From: Desulfobulbaceae bacterium UBA5611
Lineage (GTDB): Bacteria > Desulfobacterota > Desulfobulbia > Desulfobulbales > Desulfocapsaceae
Assembly: GCA_002424635.1 (NCBI GenBank)
Contig: DIKT01000089.1
Location: 499 to 6,755, forward strand
Length of the DNA stretch: 6,257 nucleotides
Direction of reading: 5' to 3'
Under the pieces are notes generated by a model that saw only the letters and a program-made list of their open reading frames with translations, did not search any database and had not been told where the DNA came from. This document shows positions 1-5,712 of the stretch, one piece after another. A program made the translations under genes and the position numbers. The stretch's first letter is position 1. Each line of letters opens with the position of its first letter.

Positions 1-981
1 GAAAAGGGATTTTTCCGGGTAGGGGATGCGGTGCTCAAGGTGGGCGGCAGGCCGCTCTTCACCCTGAGCCCGGATGCCTGTCTGGAGCGGCTGGCCAAGG
101 TGGTTTTGTCTCCCCGGACTGAGGAGGAAGTGAAGCTTCGGGAGGCCTCTGCCGCCCAAGCCCTGGCCGCTCTTTTGCCGAAGATCACGATGGAACCGAC
201 AGCGATGGTGGAACTCACGGTCCGGGGCCGGGAGGTTCAGGATATCGGACTGCTCGATGACCAGCAAGAGGTGGCGGGCCTGGAGCTGCCGCTGACCTCC
301 CGGAACCTTGCCGCCCTCAAGGGGGCCGAGCGGCAGTTGGCCCAGAAGAAAGAGCGGCTGATCTGGGAGCTCCCGGCCATGCTCTTTGGCCCCGATTGGA
401 TAGAATACCGGCGGGCTGTGCAGATGCTCCATGCTTCAGGATACCGGAGATTCAGGATTAACAATCTGGGTCATATCCCATTGTTTACCGGGCTTGCCGA
501 TGTGATCCTGCTTGGCGGTTTCCGCTGCTATACCCTGAACAGCCAGGCGGCGCTGGCCTGGCAGGAGCTGGGCCTTACCGAGCTGACCCTGAGCCTGGAA
601 GATGAGCAGAAAAATATCAGCGACCTCTGTCATCGACCGCTGCCGATTCCTCTGACCCTGACGGTGTATAGTGCTGTCACCCTGCTCCTGTCGCGGATCC
701 CCCTCAAGGGGTTGCGTTCCGGCAATGTGCTCCATTCCGACAAGGAGGAAGAGTACCGTGTCATCACCGACAGCGGGCTTACCGAGGTCATGAGTGGCCA
801 GGATTTTTCGCTGGTGGGTCGTCTGCGGGAGCTGCGGGGGATGGGGTGCGACCGGATCAGTGTCGATCTCAGCCATTGCGGCGCGGCCTCCGCAAAAGGG
901 CGACAGGTCCTGGCAGCCCTGGCCGCAGATCAGCCTCTGCCGGATACCTTCACCTTTAATTATTTACAGGGGCTTTCCTGA
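1..981 (+). CDS. Peptidase U32 family protein, C-terminal part (5' end outside window)
   Basis: The reading frame is open from base 1, so this is the last 326 residues of a longer protein. The GTG at 31 is internal and not a start. The first ~110 residues (opening with a short FRVGD motif, then a stretch beginning LKVGGRPLF) resemble the inserted DUF3656-type domain found in long U32 proteins. Residues ~120-210 return to the U32 barrel pattern: an INNLGH stretch, then YTLNSQAALAW, then a TLSLE segment, which is the usual 'N-x-x-A...LS-E' layout. Family knowledge: U32 proteins are annotated as collagenase-like proteases, but studied members (RlhA, TrhP, UbiU/V) are Fe-S-dependent hydroxylation proteins acting on 23S rRNA, tRNA or ubiquinone. 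The cluster region that would decide this is not visible. The gene ends with TGA at 979-981, just before the AT-rich module. High GC marks it as resident chromosome. Confidence 0.8.
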   Translation, partial: EKGFFRVGDAVLKVGGRPLFTLSPDACLERLAKVVLSPRTEEEVKLREASAAQALAALLPKITMEPTAMVELTVRGREVQDIGLLDDQQEVAGLELPLTSRNLAALKGAERQLAQKKERLIWELPAMLFGPDWIEYRRAVQMLHASGYRRFRINNLGHIPLFTGLADVILLGGFRCYTLNSQAALAWQELGLTELTLSLEDEQKNISDLCHRPLPIPLTLTVYSAVTLLLSRIPLKGLRSGNVLHSDKEEEYRVITDSGLTEVMSGQDFSLVGRLRELRGMGCDRISVDLSHCGAASAKGRQVLAALAADQPLPDTFTFNYLQGLS

Positions 982-984
982 TAT
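977..984 (+). repeat. Left copy of 8-bp direct repeat flanking the module
   Basis: The octamer CCTGATAT overlaps the U32 stop codon (TGA at 979-981). An identical copy lies at 4286-4293. A second shared heptamer, TAAATAA, follows each copy: 7 bases later on the left (992-998) and immediately on the right (4294-4300). It could be a target-site duplication or an attachment-like repeat. An exact 8-mer shared between two ~80-base gaps is expected roughly 0.1 times by chance, so support is moderate. Confidence 0.35.
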
Positions 985-1013
985 CTGGGAATAAATAACA
1001 TAGCGGGGCAATC

Positions 1014-1046
1014 ATTATGATATTACCAAATCAAATTTGTCATAAT
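1014..1046 (+). promoter_or_regulatory. Inverted repeat upstream of the RT gene (operator or 5' UTR hairpin)
   Basis: ATTATGA at 1014-1020 is mirrored by TCATAAT at 1040-1046. The stem can extend inwards by a G-U and an A-U pair, giving up to 9 pairs around a 15-base loop. A good -10-like hexamer, TATGAT, lies inside the left arm (1016-1021), but no convincing -35 box stands 16-18 bases upstream. The position, 19 bases before the RT start, fits an operator or a leader hairpin controlling the two-gene operon. The arms are AT-rich, so chance is a real alternative. Confidence 0.3.
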
Positions 1047-1056
1047 TAGGCTTACT

Positions 1057-1061
1057 GAGGA
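1057..1061 (+). promoter_or_regulatory. Ribosome binding site of the RT gene
   Basis: GAGGA stands 3 bases (4 if only GAGG is counted) before the ATG at 1065. This is a slightly tight but good Shine-Dalgarno sequence. It decides the start, since no other in-frame ATG with a comparable site is seen upstream. Confidence 0.65.
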
Positions 1062-1064
1062 AAT

Positions 1065-2675
1065 ATGTACAAGATCACTGATGATAAAGTAAGACGTGCT
1101 ATCAAATTTCTGAAGAAAGATATTTATGATGATTGGTACTGTGATCTCCAGAACTACTCAGATATTTTTAGAGATGTATCGAAGATCGCACAACTTGTAA
1201 ACCAAAAGATCGAATTGGGTAGGGGCGTCTATATTGCACAGAAGTCAGTTTTACTGAACATCCCCAAAGGGAATGGTGGATTCAGGTATACCCTCGAATT
1301 GAGTCCAATCGATCGAATTGCATTTCATGTTTTTGGAATTGAGCTCATTGAGCTGCTTGATAAAGCTTTACCCTTCAATATTCTTAGCCACAGACGAAGC
1401 CTTGATGATGATACACTCTTTAAGCCTCCAATCGAGCAGTGGAATAAGTTTGAGAATTATACGAGAGTTACTGCTCAGAATAAATTCATTATAGAGACTG
1501 ACCTTTCAAACTATTTTGACAACATAGACATTGAAAAACTCAGAAATGAACTGGTTGCTGCCTCTGCCCAAGCAGGGTTGACATCAGAAGAGTTTTTACG
1601 GTGCATGTATCTTATTGAATCTGTCATCTCGATACTTAAAGTCATTTCATTTGATGGAAAGAAGGGGCTACCCCAGAATCGGGATATTTCTTACTTTCTT
1701 GCCAATATCTATATGCGCCACCTGGATGCTAAACTAAAGGGCCAAACCTACTTTCGTTACGTTGATGATATACGGTTAATTGCAGAAACCCGTCCGGACG
1801 CAAACAGACTGATGTTGATGCTTGTGGAGACTCTGAGAGAATACGGACTATCAATAAATAGCAGTAAAACCAAGATACTTGCGCCAGATACAAAAGAGCA
1901 CAACCAATTCATCAACAACTTCGATTTTGAGGCGAAGAAGATCGATGCAATGCTTAACAGCGGCAAACGAAAGTATGTGCATGAATCATTTTTGAAGATC
2001 TATCAAGGGACATATGATTTACTAGAGCAGAATAAAATCCATGAAAGGAGGTTCAGGTTCTACGCTAACCGTCTCATTACTTTTTTTAATGCAAAAGACG
2101 TCAGTGTGCCAAAGAAATACAAAGAGGAAATTGCGGTGTCTTTAGTGGGAGGCATTGATGGTCAGCCTGATTGCGCAGATCAGATATGTGTAATAGCCCA
2201 AGCTATAGGGCCAAGTAGAAAACTCCAGATGAACCTGGTTAAATGGGCGACTGATACGAACAACATTACATTTGAATGGGCTGTCTACTCCGTGATAAAA
2301 ACTCTTGCCAAACAAGGTTGTCGTAGCACAGTAATGCAGAGGTATTGCTGGGATCGGTTGAAAGATCCAACATCATCCGATCCAATAAAAGGCATCTCCG
2401 CAGTCTTTCTTAATAGAAAGGCGGCTAGGTTCATTGAAAGTCAATTGGCGCGATCAAATTCGCACTTTCTTCAACGACATCTCCTGATCGCGATTGCGCA
2501 TGAGCCCCCAGAATCGCTTAAAAGAAAGAAAACTAGTGAAAGGATACTTCCTGATTTTGCCGGAATTCACTTCCAACTACATAAGACAACAAAGTCGGCT
2601 GACTTTTCATTGATAAGGCATTCAGATCGACTTTCTCAGCGCGTGTTAATAAAAGAGCTTAGAAGTTATGCATAA
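1065..2675 (+). CDS. Reverse transcriptase, UG/Abi-like, with long C-terminal helical extension
   Basis: This 536-residue protein has the RT palm motifs in order. An early PKG-type motif lies at 67-71 (IPKGN), then the SPIDRIAFHVF helix. Motif A has catalytic D146 (ETDLSNYFD). Motif B is GLPQ at 201-204, followed by S209 and LANIYM. Motif C is FRYVDD with catalytic D234 and D235. Motif D is GLSINSSKTK at 261-270. Motif B reads LPQN where most bacterial RTs have LPQG. Residues ~285-536 match no intron maturase, endonuclease, protease or Cas1 domain that I recognise. They look like repeated amphipathic helices, as in the alpha-helical repeat tails of Abi-type RTs (AbiK, AbiA, Abi-P2), which support primer-independent DNA synthesis. 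The stop overlaps the start of the polymerase gene by 8 bases, so both are probably made together. Not a group II intron or DGR: no such partner is present. Which UG clade it belongs to I cannot say. Confidence 0.9.
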   Translation: MYKITDDKVRRAIKFLKKDIYDDWYCDLQNYSDIFRDVSKIAQLVNQKIELGRGVYIAQKSVLLNIPKGNGGFRYTLELSPIDRIAFHVFGIELIELLDKALPFNILSHRRSLDDDTLFKPPIEQWNKFENYTRVTAQNKFIIETDLSNYFDNIDIEKLRNELVAASAQAGLTSEEFLRCMYLIESVISILKVISFDGKKGLPQNRDISYFLANIYMRHLDAKLKGQTYFRYVDDIRLIAETRPDANRLMLMLVETLREYGLSINSSKTKILAPDTKEHNQFINNFDFEAKKIDAMLNSGKRKYVHESFLKIYQGTYDLLEQNKIHERRFRFYANRLITFFNAKDVSVPKKYKEEIAVSLVGGIDGQPDCADQICVIAQAIGPSRKLQMNLVKWATDTNNITFEWAVYSVIKTLAKQGCRSTVMQRYCWDRLKDPTSSDPIKGISAVFLNRKAARFIESQLARSNSHFLQRHLLIAIAHEPPESLKRKKTSERILPDFAGIHFQLHKTTKSADFSLIRHSDRLSQRVLIKELRSYA

Positions 2676-4236
2676 CGTCGCATTGTATTTTGACAACAAC
2701 ATAGATCAAATTCCATTTGTTTTGGTGAAACAAAACGGTGTATCACGAATTTACCGTGACTTTCGGAAGTTTCGACTCTTACCGGATACCATTACGCTAG
2801 GTTTTGGCGACGCGATTGATTCCTTGCGAAGACTCCAGGTCAAACGACAGGTTGACCAGAAGCGAATTGAAATCGTTTTTGCATTGAACATAGGTTACTC
2901 CAAAGGTGATCAAACCAAGAAATGGCAGTTCAGGAAGCAGGACATAATTGGCTCAAAACTTTCTAAAGAGTTAACCGCAAGTATAAAGAAATACGACAAC
3001 AGCGAAATTGGCTGGGAGGAGTTTTCGCCAGTTTTGTTTGCAGCAAAAAATGAACTTTTGGACTCAGTTGAAACAGTCTATTCAGAATTGGTCATCGCGT
3101 ATTCCTCAGTAAATGCCTATCGTCAATCGTGGCTGGATATGGAACACAAGATTGACTCTTATTTTATGCAGAATCAGTTCGATGGGATTGAAGTCGACAG
3201 ACAAAAAATAGAAAAACTTCTTAAGGATCTCAACTTTCAAAAGTATTCCGCTCTCCTGTACTTGGAGCAGAACCATAATCTGGACATTTCAAGTGCCTAC
3301 TTGTCAGATGAGTACATAAGCAGCCTTGTTCTCCAAGACGTAAAAGAATTGGAAAGGACTGAAGAACTAGGCGACCTAATACAGGTTCTTGATGGGGACG
3401 ACAAACGAATCGATGCTATCAGTAAAGTCAGGGAATGCAAGATCGACTTCGCAAACTTGATAAAGCACTATTCTCTTGATGGGAGTCAGTGCATTTATCC
3501 GCAATATGACACCATCGCGAGCAGTAGTGGACGTATATTCATATCGAGCCCAGGCACACAGTACCTCAAAAAGTCCATGCGGGATATTTTCGTGACAAGG
3601 CCAGGTTTTCGTCTGTGTTACTTCGATTTTAGGAACTACGAACCTGGAATAACGGCGGGACTTTCTGGCGATCAGCTCTTTATCGAGTACTACAGCTCAG
3701 GTGACATGTATTTAAAAATCGCAACAGAGCTATATCGCAACCCTAGTTTTCGCAAGCAGGTGAAGTTTGCAATACTCGCAAGCCTATATGGAATGTCACC
3801 CGAATCATTGGCCCAGCATTTTGTCCGTCAAAGAGATTTTGATCCCCACGAAGTTGTTGGTCTTCTTGAATCATTCAACATTTTTCAAATGTGGAAAAAG
3901 GCGATAATTGATTCAGCAGTGACTCAGAAAGAAGTCATAGAACTCATTTATACAAGAAAGTTTACTCCAGAAAGGATATGGAAGGCTAAGACCTCTGCTC
4001 TGAATCATGTCATTCAGTCCACAGGTTCTAGGATACTGAAGAAGTGTATTAACGACGTTAGTCAACTACCAGGTGTCCGTGTCTTGATTCCTATGCATGA
4101 CGCGTTACTGTGTGAACTTTCTCTCGATAACTATGCAGAAATAGAAGATCAAATCGTTTCACTGATGGAATCGGTCTTTCGCTCTGAAGTAATCAACGTC
4201 ACGTCTAAGGTTGTGGTTGGAAACTTTTGTGAGTGA
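2668..4236 (+). CDS. Compact family A (Pol I-like) DNA polymerase partner of the RT
   Basis: This 522-residue protein aligns by eye with the E. coli Pol I polymerase domain. MEHKIDSYFMQNQFDGIEVD (158-177) is the start of the thumb. SSGR with R289 matches the TGR of motif 1. Motif A is FDFRNYEPG with D320 and E325 (Pol I D705, E710). GDMYLKIATELY matches the IHRATA segment. The O helix holds R362, K366, Y374 and G375 (R754, K758, Y766, G767). N446 and Q450 match N845 and Q849. Motif C is MHDA with H477 and D478 (H881, D882). Two changes stand out: L370 where Pol I has F762, and A479 where it has E883. There is no 5'-nuclease domain, and the first ~150 residues lack an intact exonuclease DxE motif. 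The ATG at 2668 overlaps the RT stop and has only a weak Shine-Dalgarno, so translational coupling is likely. Its low GC and its place in the operon separate it from housekeeping polA. Confidence 0.9.
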   Translation: MHNVALYFDNNIDQIPFVLVKQNGVSRIYRDFRKFRLLPDTITLGFGDAIDSLRRLQVKRQVDQKRIEIVFALNIGYSKGDQTKKWQFRKQDIIGSKLSKELTASIKKYDNSEIGWEEFSPVLFAAKNELLDSVETVYSELVIAYSSVNAYRQSWLDMEHKIDSYFMQNQFDGIEVDRQKIEKLLKDLNFQKYSALLYLEQNHNLDISSAYLSDEYISSLVLQDVKELERTEELGDLIQVLDGDDKRIDAISKVRECKIDFANLIKHYSLDGSQCIYPQYDTIASSSGRIFISSPGTQYLKKSMRDIFVTRPGFRLCYFDFRNYEPGITAGLSGDQLFIEYYSSGDMYLKIATELYRNPSFRKQVKFAILASLYGMSPESLAQHFVRQRDFDPHEVVGLLESFNIFQMWKKAIIDSAVTQKEVIELIYTRKFTPERIWKAKTSALNHVIQSTGSRILKKCINDVSQLPGVRVLIPMHDALLCELSLDNYAEIEDQIVSLMESVFRSEVINVTSKVVVGNFCE

Positions 4237-4325
4237 AGCTTAAGTTTGTCCTTTGAAGCAATCCGAGATCGGCCCAAGCTAACAACCTGATATTAAATAA
4301 AAATTCTGCGAATGCCACAACAGTC
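4237..4325 (+). other. Gap between polymerase gene and ste24 remnant
   Basis: These 89 bases hold no ORF with a start and no rho-independent terminator that I can see. The ste24 frame is open from 4257 (in-frame stop at 4254-4256), but the upstream codons carry no ATG or GTG and no Shine-Dalgarno. The right copy of the flanking repeat lies here. The composition change from AT-rich to GC-rich falls at its end. Confidence 0.5.
4286..4293 (+). repeat. Right copy of 8-bp direct repeat flanking the module
   Basis: CCTGATAT is identical to 977-984 and is followed directly by TAAATAA (4294-4300). It lies 32 bases before the first recognisable ste24 sequence, so it may mark the right edge of the inserted module. 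Confidence 0.35.
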
Positions 4326-5497
4326 TTGTCTGCCATTATCACCATCGTTCTTGCCGATTATCTCCTGGAAAGGGGGCTCAGCTTTCTTAACTGCCGGAGT
4401 ATTTCCACGCAGCTGCCAGATGAGGTGAAGGGGATTTACAGCGAGGAGAAGTATCAACGGTCCCATGAGTACAAGCGGGCCAACTGCCGGTTTGAGTTGG
4501 CCACCGCCAGCCTGCAGGTTGTGATCATCTTAGCCCTGCTCATGGGTGGCGGCTTTGCCTTTGTCGACGGGCTTGTCCGGGGCAGGGTGCAGGGGGAATT
4601 GCTGGTCTCCCTGCTCTTCTTTGCCCTGCTTTTTTTTGCCTCGGAAATTCTCTTTCTGCCCTTTGCCCTCTATCACACCTTTGTCCTTGAGGAACGCTTT
4701 GCCTTTAACAAGACCACCATGGCCACCTTTATCACCGACAAGCTCAAGGGCTGGTTCCTTATCGTCTTTCTGGGCGGGCTGTTGCTTGCAGCGGTGATCT
4801 GGTTTTATCAGGTCACGCAGGGTTATTTCTGGATTTATACCTGGCTGCTCTCGTGCCCCTCTTTAACAAGCAGACACCGCTGGAGCAGGGTGAGCTGCGG
4901 GATGCAATCGAGGCCTTCAGCGCCAAGGCCGGCTTTCAGCTTGATAATGTCTTTGTCATTGACGGCTCCCGCCGCTCCACCAAGGCCAACGCCTATTTCG
5001 CAGGCCTGGGCGCCAAAAAACGCATCGTCCTCTATGACACCCTGGTTAAAGACCTGGAGGTGGAGGAACTGGTGGCGGTGCTGGCCCATGAGATCGGCCA
5101 TTATAAGAAAAAGCACACAATCAAGGGGATTATCGCCGCGCTCTGTCAGACCGGCATCATGCTCTCTGTCCTGTCCTTGTTTATTGCCAACCCGTTGCTG
5201 TCTGCGGCACTCGGCGCGGGTATCCACAGCTTCCATCTGGCCCTGATCAGTTTTGCTCTTCTCTACTCACCGCTGTCCACTCTCATGGGGCTTGGCATGA
5301 ACAGTTTCTCCCGCAAGAATGAGTATGAGGCGGACCGTTTTGCCGCCCACCATTTTAACGCTGCCCCCCTGGGATCGGCCCTGAAAAAGCTGTCTGTCAA
5401 CAATCTCAGCAATTTGAGCCCGCACCCGGCCTATGTGTTTTTTCACTACTCGCATCCACCCCTCTTGCAGAGGTTGCGAGCCATGACCACGATCTGA
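4326..5497 (+). pseudogene. Ste24-like CAAX prenyl endopeptidase (M48A), no normal start and internal frameshift/deletion
   Basis: Two adjacent frames make up one Ste24-family zinc endopeptidase, a multi-span inner-membrane enzyme. The N-terminal half (TTG at 4326 to about 4850) shows the family segment LPDEVKGIYSEEKYQRSHEYKRA and membrane helices near residues 62-83, 91-118 and 142-162. The frame then shifts: the first frame reads TWLLS at 4839-4853, and the family's PLFNK resumes in the other frame at 4856. Members normally have ~15-18 residues, a membrane helix ending in a P-x-x-I-x-PLFNK pattern, between these points. They are missing, so this is a deletion of non-multiple-of-three length rather than a single base slip. 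The total is ~390 codons against the usual ~410-420. No ATG with a Shine-Dalgarno precedes 4326, and the first few codons seem lost to the upstream module. A sequencing or assembly error could explain the internal break but not the missing start. Confidence 0.75.
4853..5497 (+). CDS. Catalytic half of the broken Ste24-like protease
   Basis: If translated alone from GTG 4853 this gives 214 residues; no Shine-Dalgarno supports that, so it is more likely the tail of the broken gene. Zinc motif HEIGH is intact (H79, E80, H83; codons 5087-5101), as is the third-ligand motif EYEAD (157-161). The conserved NAYFAGLG and KRIVLYDTL segments and the C-terminal FFHYSHPPLLQRLRA signature are also present. 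Membrane helices lie near residues 91-113 and 122-142. The catalytic residues are thus undamaged, which fits a recent break or an assembly error rather than an old pseudogene. Confidence 0.6.
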   Translation: MPLFNKQTPLEQGELRDAIEAFSAKAGFQLDNVFVIDGSRRSTKANAYFAGLGAKKRIVLYDTLVKDLEVEELVAVLAHEIGHYKKKHTIKGIIAALCQTGIMLSVLSLFIANPLLSAALGAGIHSFHLALISFALLYSPLSTLMGLGMNSFSRKNEYEADRFAAHHFNAAPLGSALKKLSVNNLSNLSPHPAYVFFHYSHPPLLQRLRAMTTI

Positions 5498-5532
5498 GCA
5501 GCTTTCGGTTGATGGGATGATAAACGGGGAAC

Positions 5533-5550
5533 TGCCTGAGAGATCAGGCA
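5533..5550 (+). terminator. Hairpin with GAGA tetraloop after ste24
   Basis: TGCCTGA (5533-5539) pairs perfectly with TCAGGCA (5544-5550) around a GAGA loop, which fits the stable GNRA class. It lies 36 bases after the ste24 stop and 25 before the next start. No run of T follows on either strand, so it is not a canonical intrinsic terminator. It may be an mRNA 3'-end stabiliser or a weak attenuator. Confidence 0.35.
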
Positions 5551-5564
5551 TAAGAGGGCGGGAA

Positions 5565-5569
5565 GGGAG
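5565..5569 (+). promoter_or_regulatory. Ribosome binding site of the small ORF at 5575
   Basis: GGGAG ends 5 bases before the ATG at 5575. This strong site supports the short frame being a real gene start. Confidence 0.5.
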
Positions 5570-5574
5570 TGAAC

Positions 5575-5712
5575 ATGGATCAGATAGCGATTGCGTTAAC
5601 CGGTGCCACGGCTATCTGGTTGAGCCAGGATGAACGGTCAGAATGGCGAAAATGGGCCTGTATTTTTGGTTTGTCCCCGAATGTCCGTAAAACTCCTCTC
5701 ACACCGTCTTGA
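5575..5712 (+). pseudogene. Truncated small membrane protein (45 residues)
   Basis: The frame runs MDQIAIALTGATAIWLSQDE and then RSEWRKWACIFGL, after a good ribosome binding site. The beginning resembles a family of small (~70 residue) two-helix membrane proteins seen in phages and bacteria, which from memory continue with a QPFWFY-type segment and a second membrane helix. Here the match stops after IFGL, at about 5673. The remaining 12 codons look unrelated, and the frame ends inside the 3' end of the convergent amidohydrolase gene. I therefore read it as a 3'-truncated copy joined to foreign sequence. The family link is recalled, not searched, and the role of the family is unknown to me. 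Confidence 0.5.

Larger units (their letters stand above)
982..4325 (+). other. AT-rich inserted module carrying RT and family A DNA polymerase
   Basis: Between the U32 stop and the first recognisable ste24 codons the base composition drops. Samples at 1921-1980, 2881-2940 and 3721-3780 have 45%, 43% and 47% GC, against 65% at 841-900 and 62% at 5041-5100. The segment holds two same-strand overlapping genes and nothing else coding. Its edges carry an 8-base direct repeat (977-984 and 4286-4293), and its right edge coincides with loss of the ste24 start codon. No transposase, integrase or terminal inverted repeat is visible, so the means of insertion is unknown. The exact edges are approximate: left between 977 and about 1000, right between 4286 and about 4325. 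That it was transferred in is an inference from composition, cargo type and the broken neighbour. Confidence 0.55.

Noticed and set aside
436..876. Minus-strand ORF of 146 codons inside the U32 gene
   Set aside because: It lies fully opposite a well-supported coding frame and its product has no recognisable motif; GC-rich antisense frames of this length are common.
1757..1966. Minus-strand ORF of 69 codons opposite the RT active site
   Set aside because: It overlaps the most conserved RT coding region, has no ribosome binding site I can see, and its hydrophobic product is explained by the reverse complement of the RT codons.
1065..2675. Group II intron, retron or diversity-generating element
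   Set aside because: No intron domain V-like structure, maturase or HNH region, msr/msd-type structured RNA, template/variable repeat pair or accessory DGR gene is visible, and the RT is coupled to a DNA polymerase instead.
4254..4275. CCGA-GA-TCGG inverted repeat (4263-4272) after the polymerase gene as a terminator
   Set aside because: The loop would be only 2 bases and there is no T-run, so a stable terminator hairpin cannot form there.
4835..5236. Minus-strand ORF of 133 codons across ste24
   Set aside because: Antisense shadow of the Ste24 catalytic half; no family features.
4854..5246. Continuation of the first ste24 frame past the frameshift as a long Pro/Ser/Arg-rich C-terminus
   Set aside because: It is out-of-frame reading of the conserved HEIGH-containing region; the true family sequence is in the other frame.
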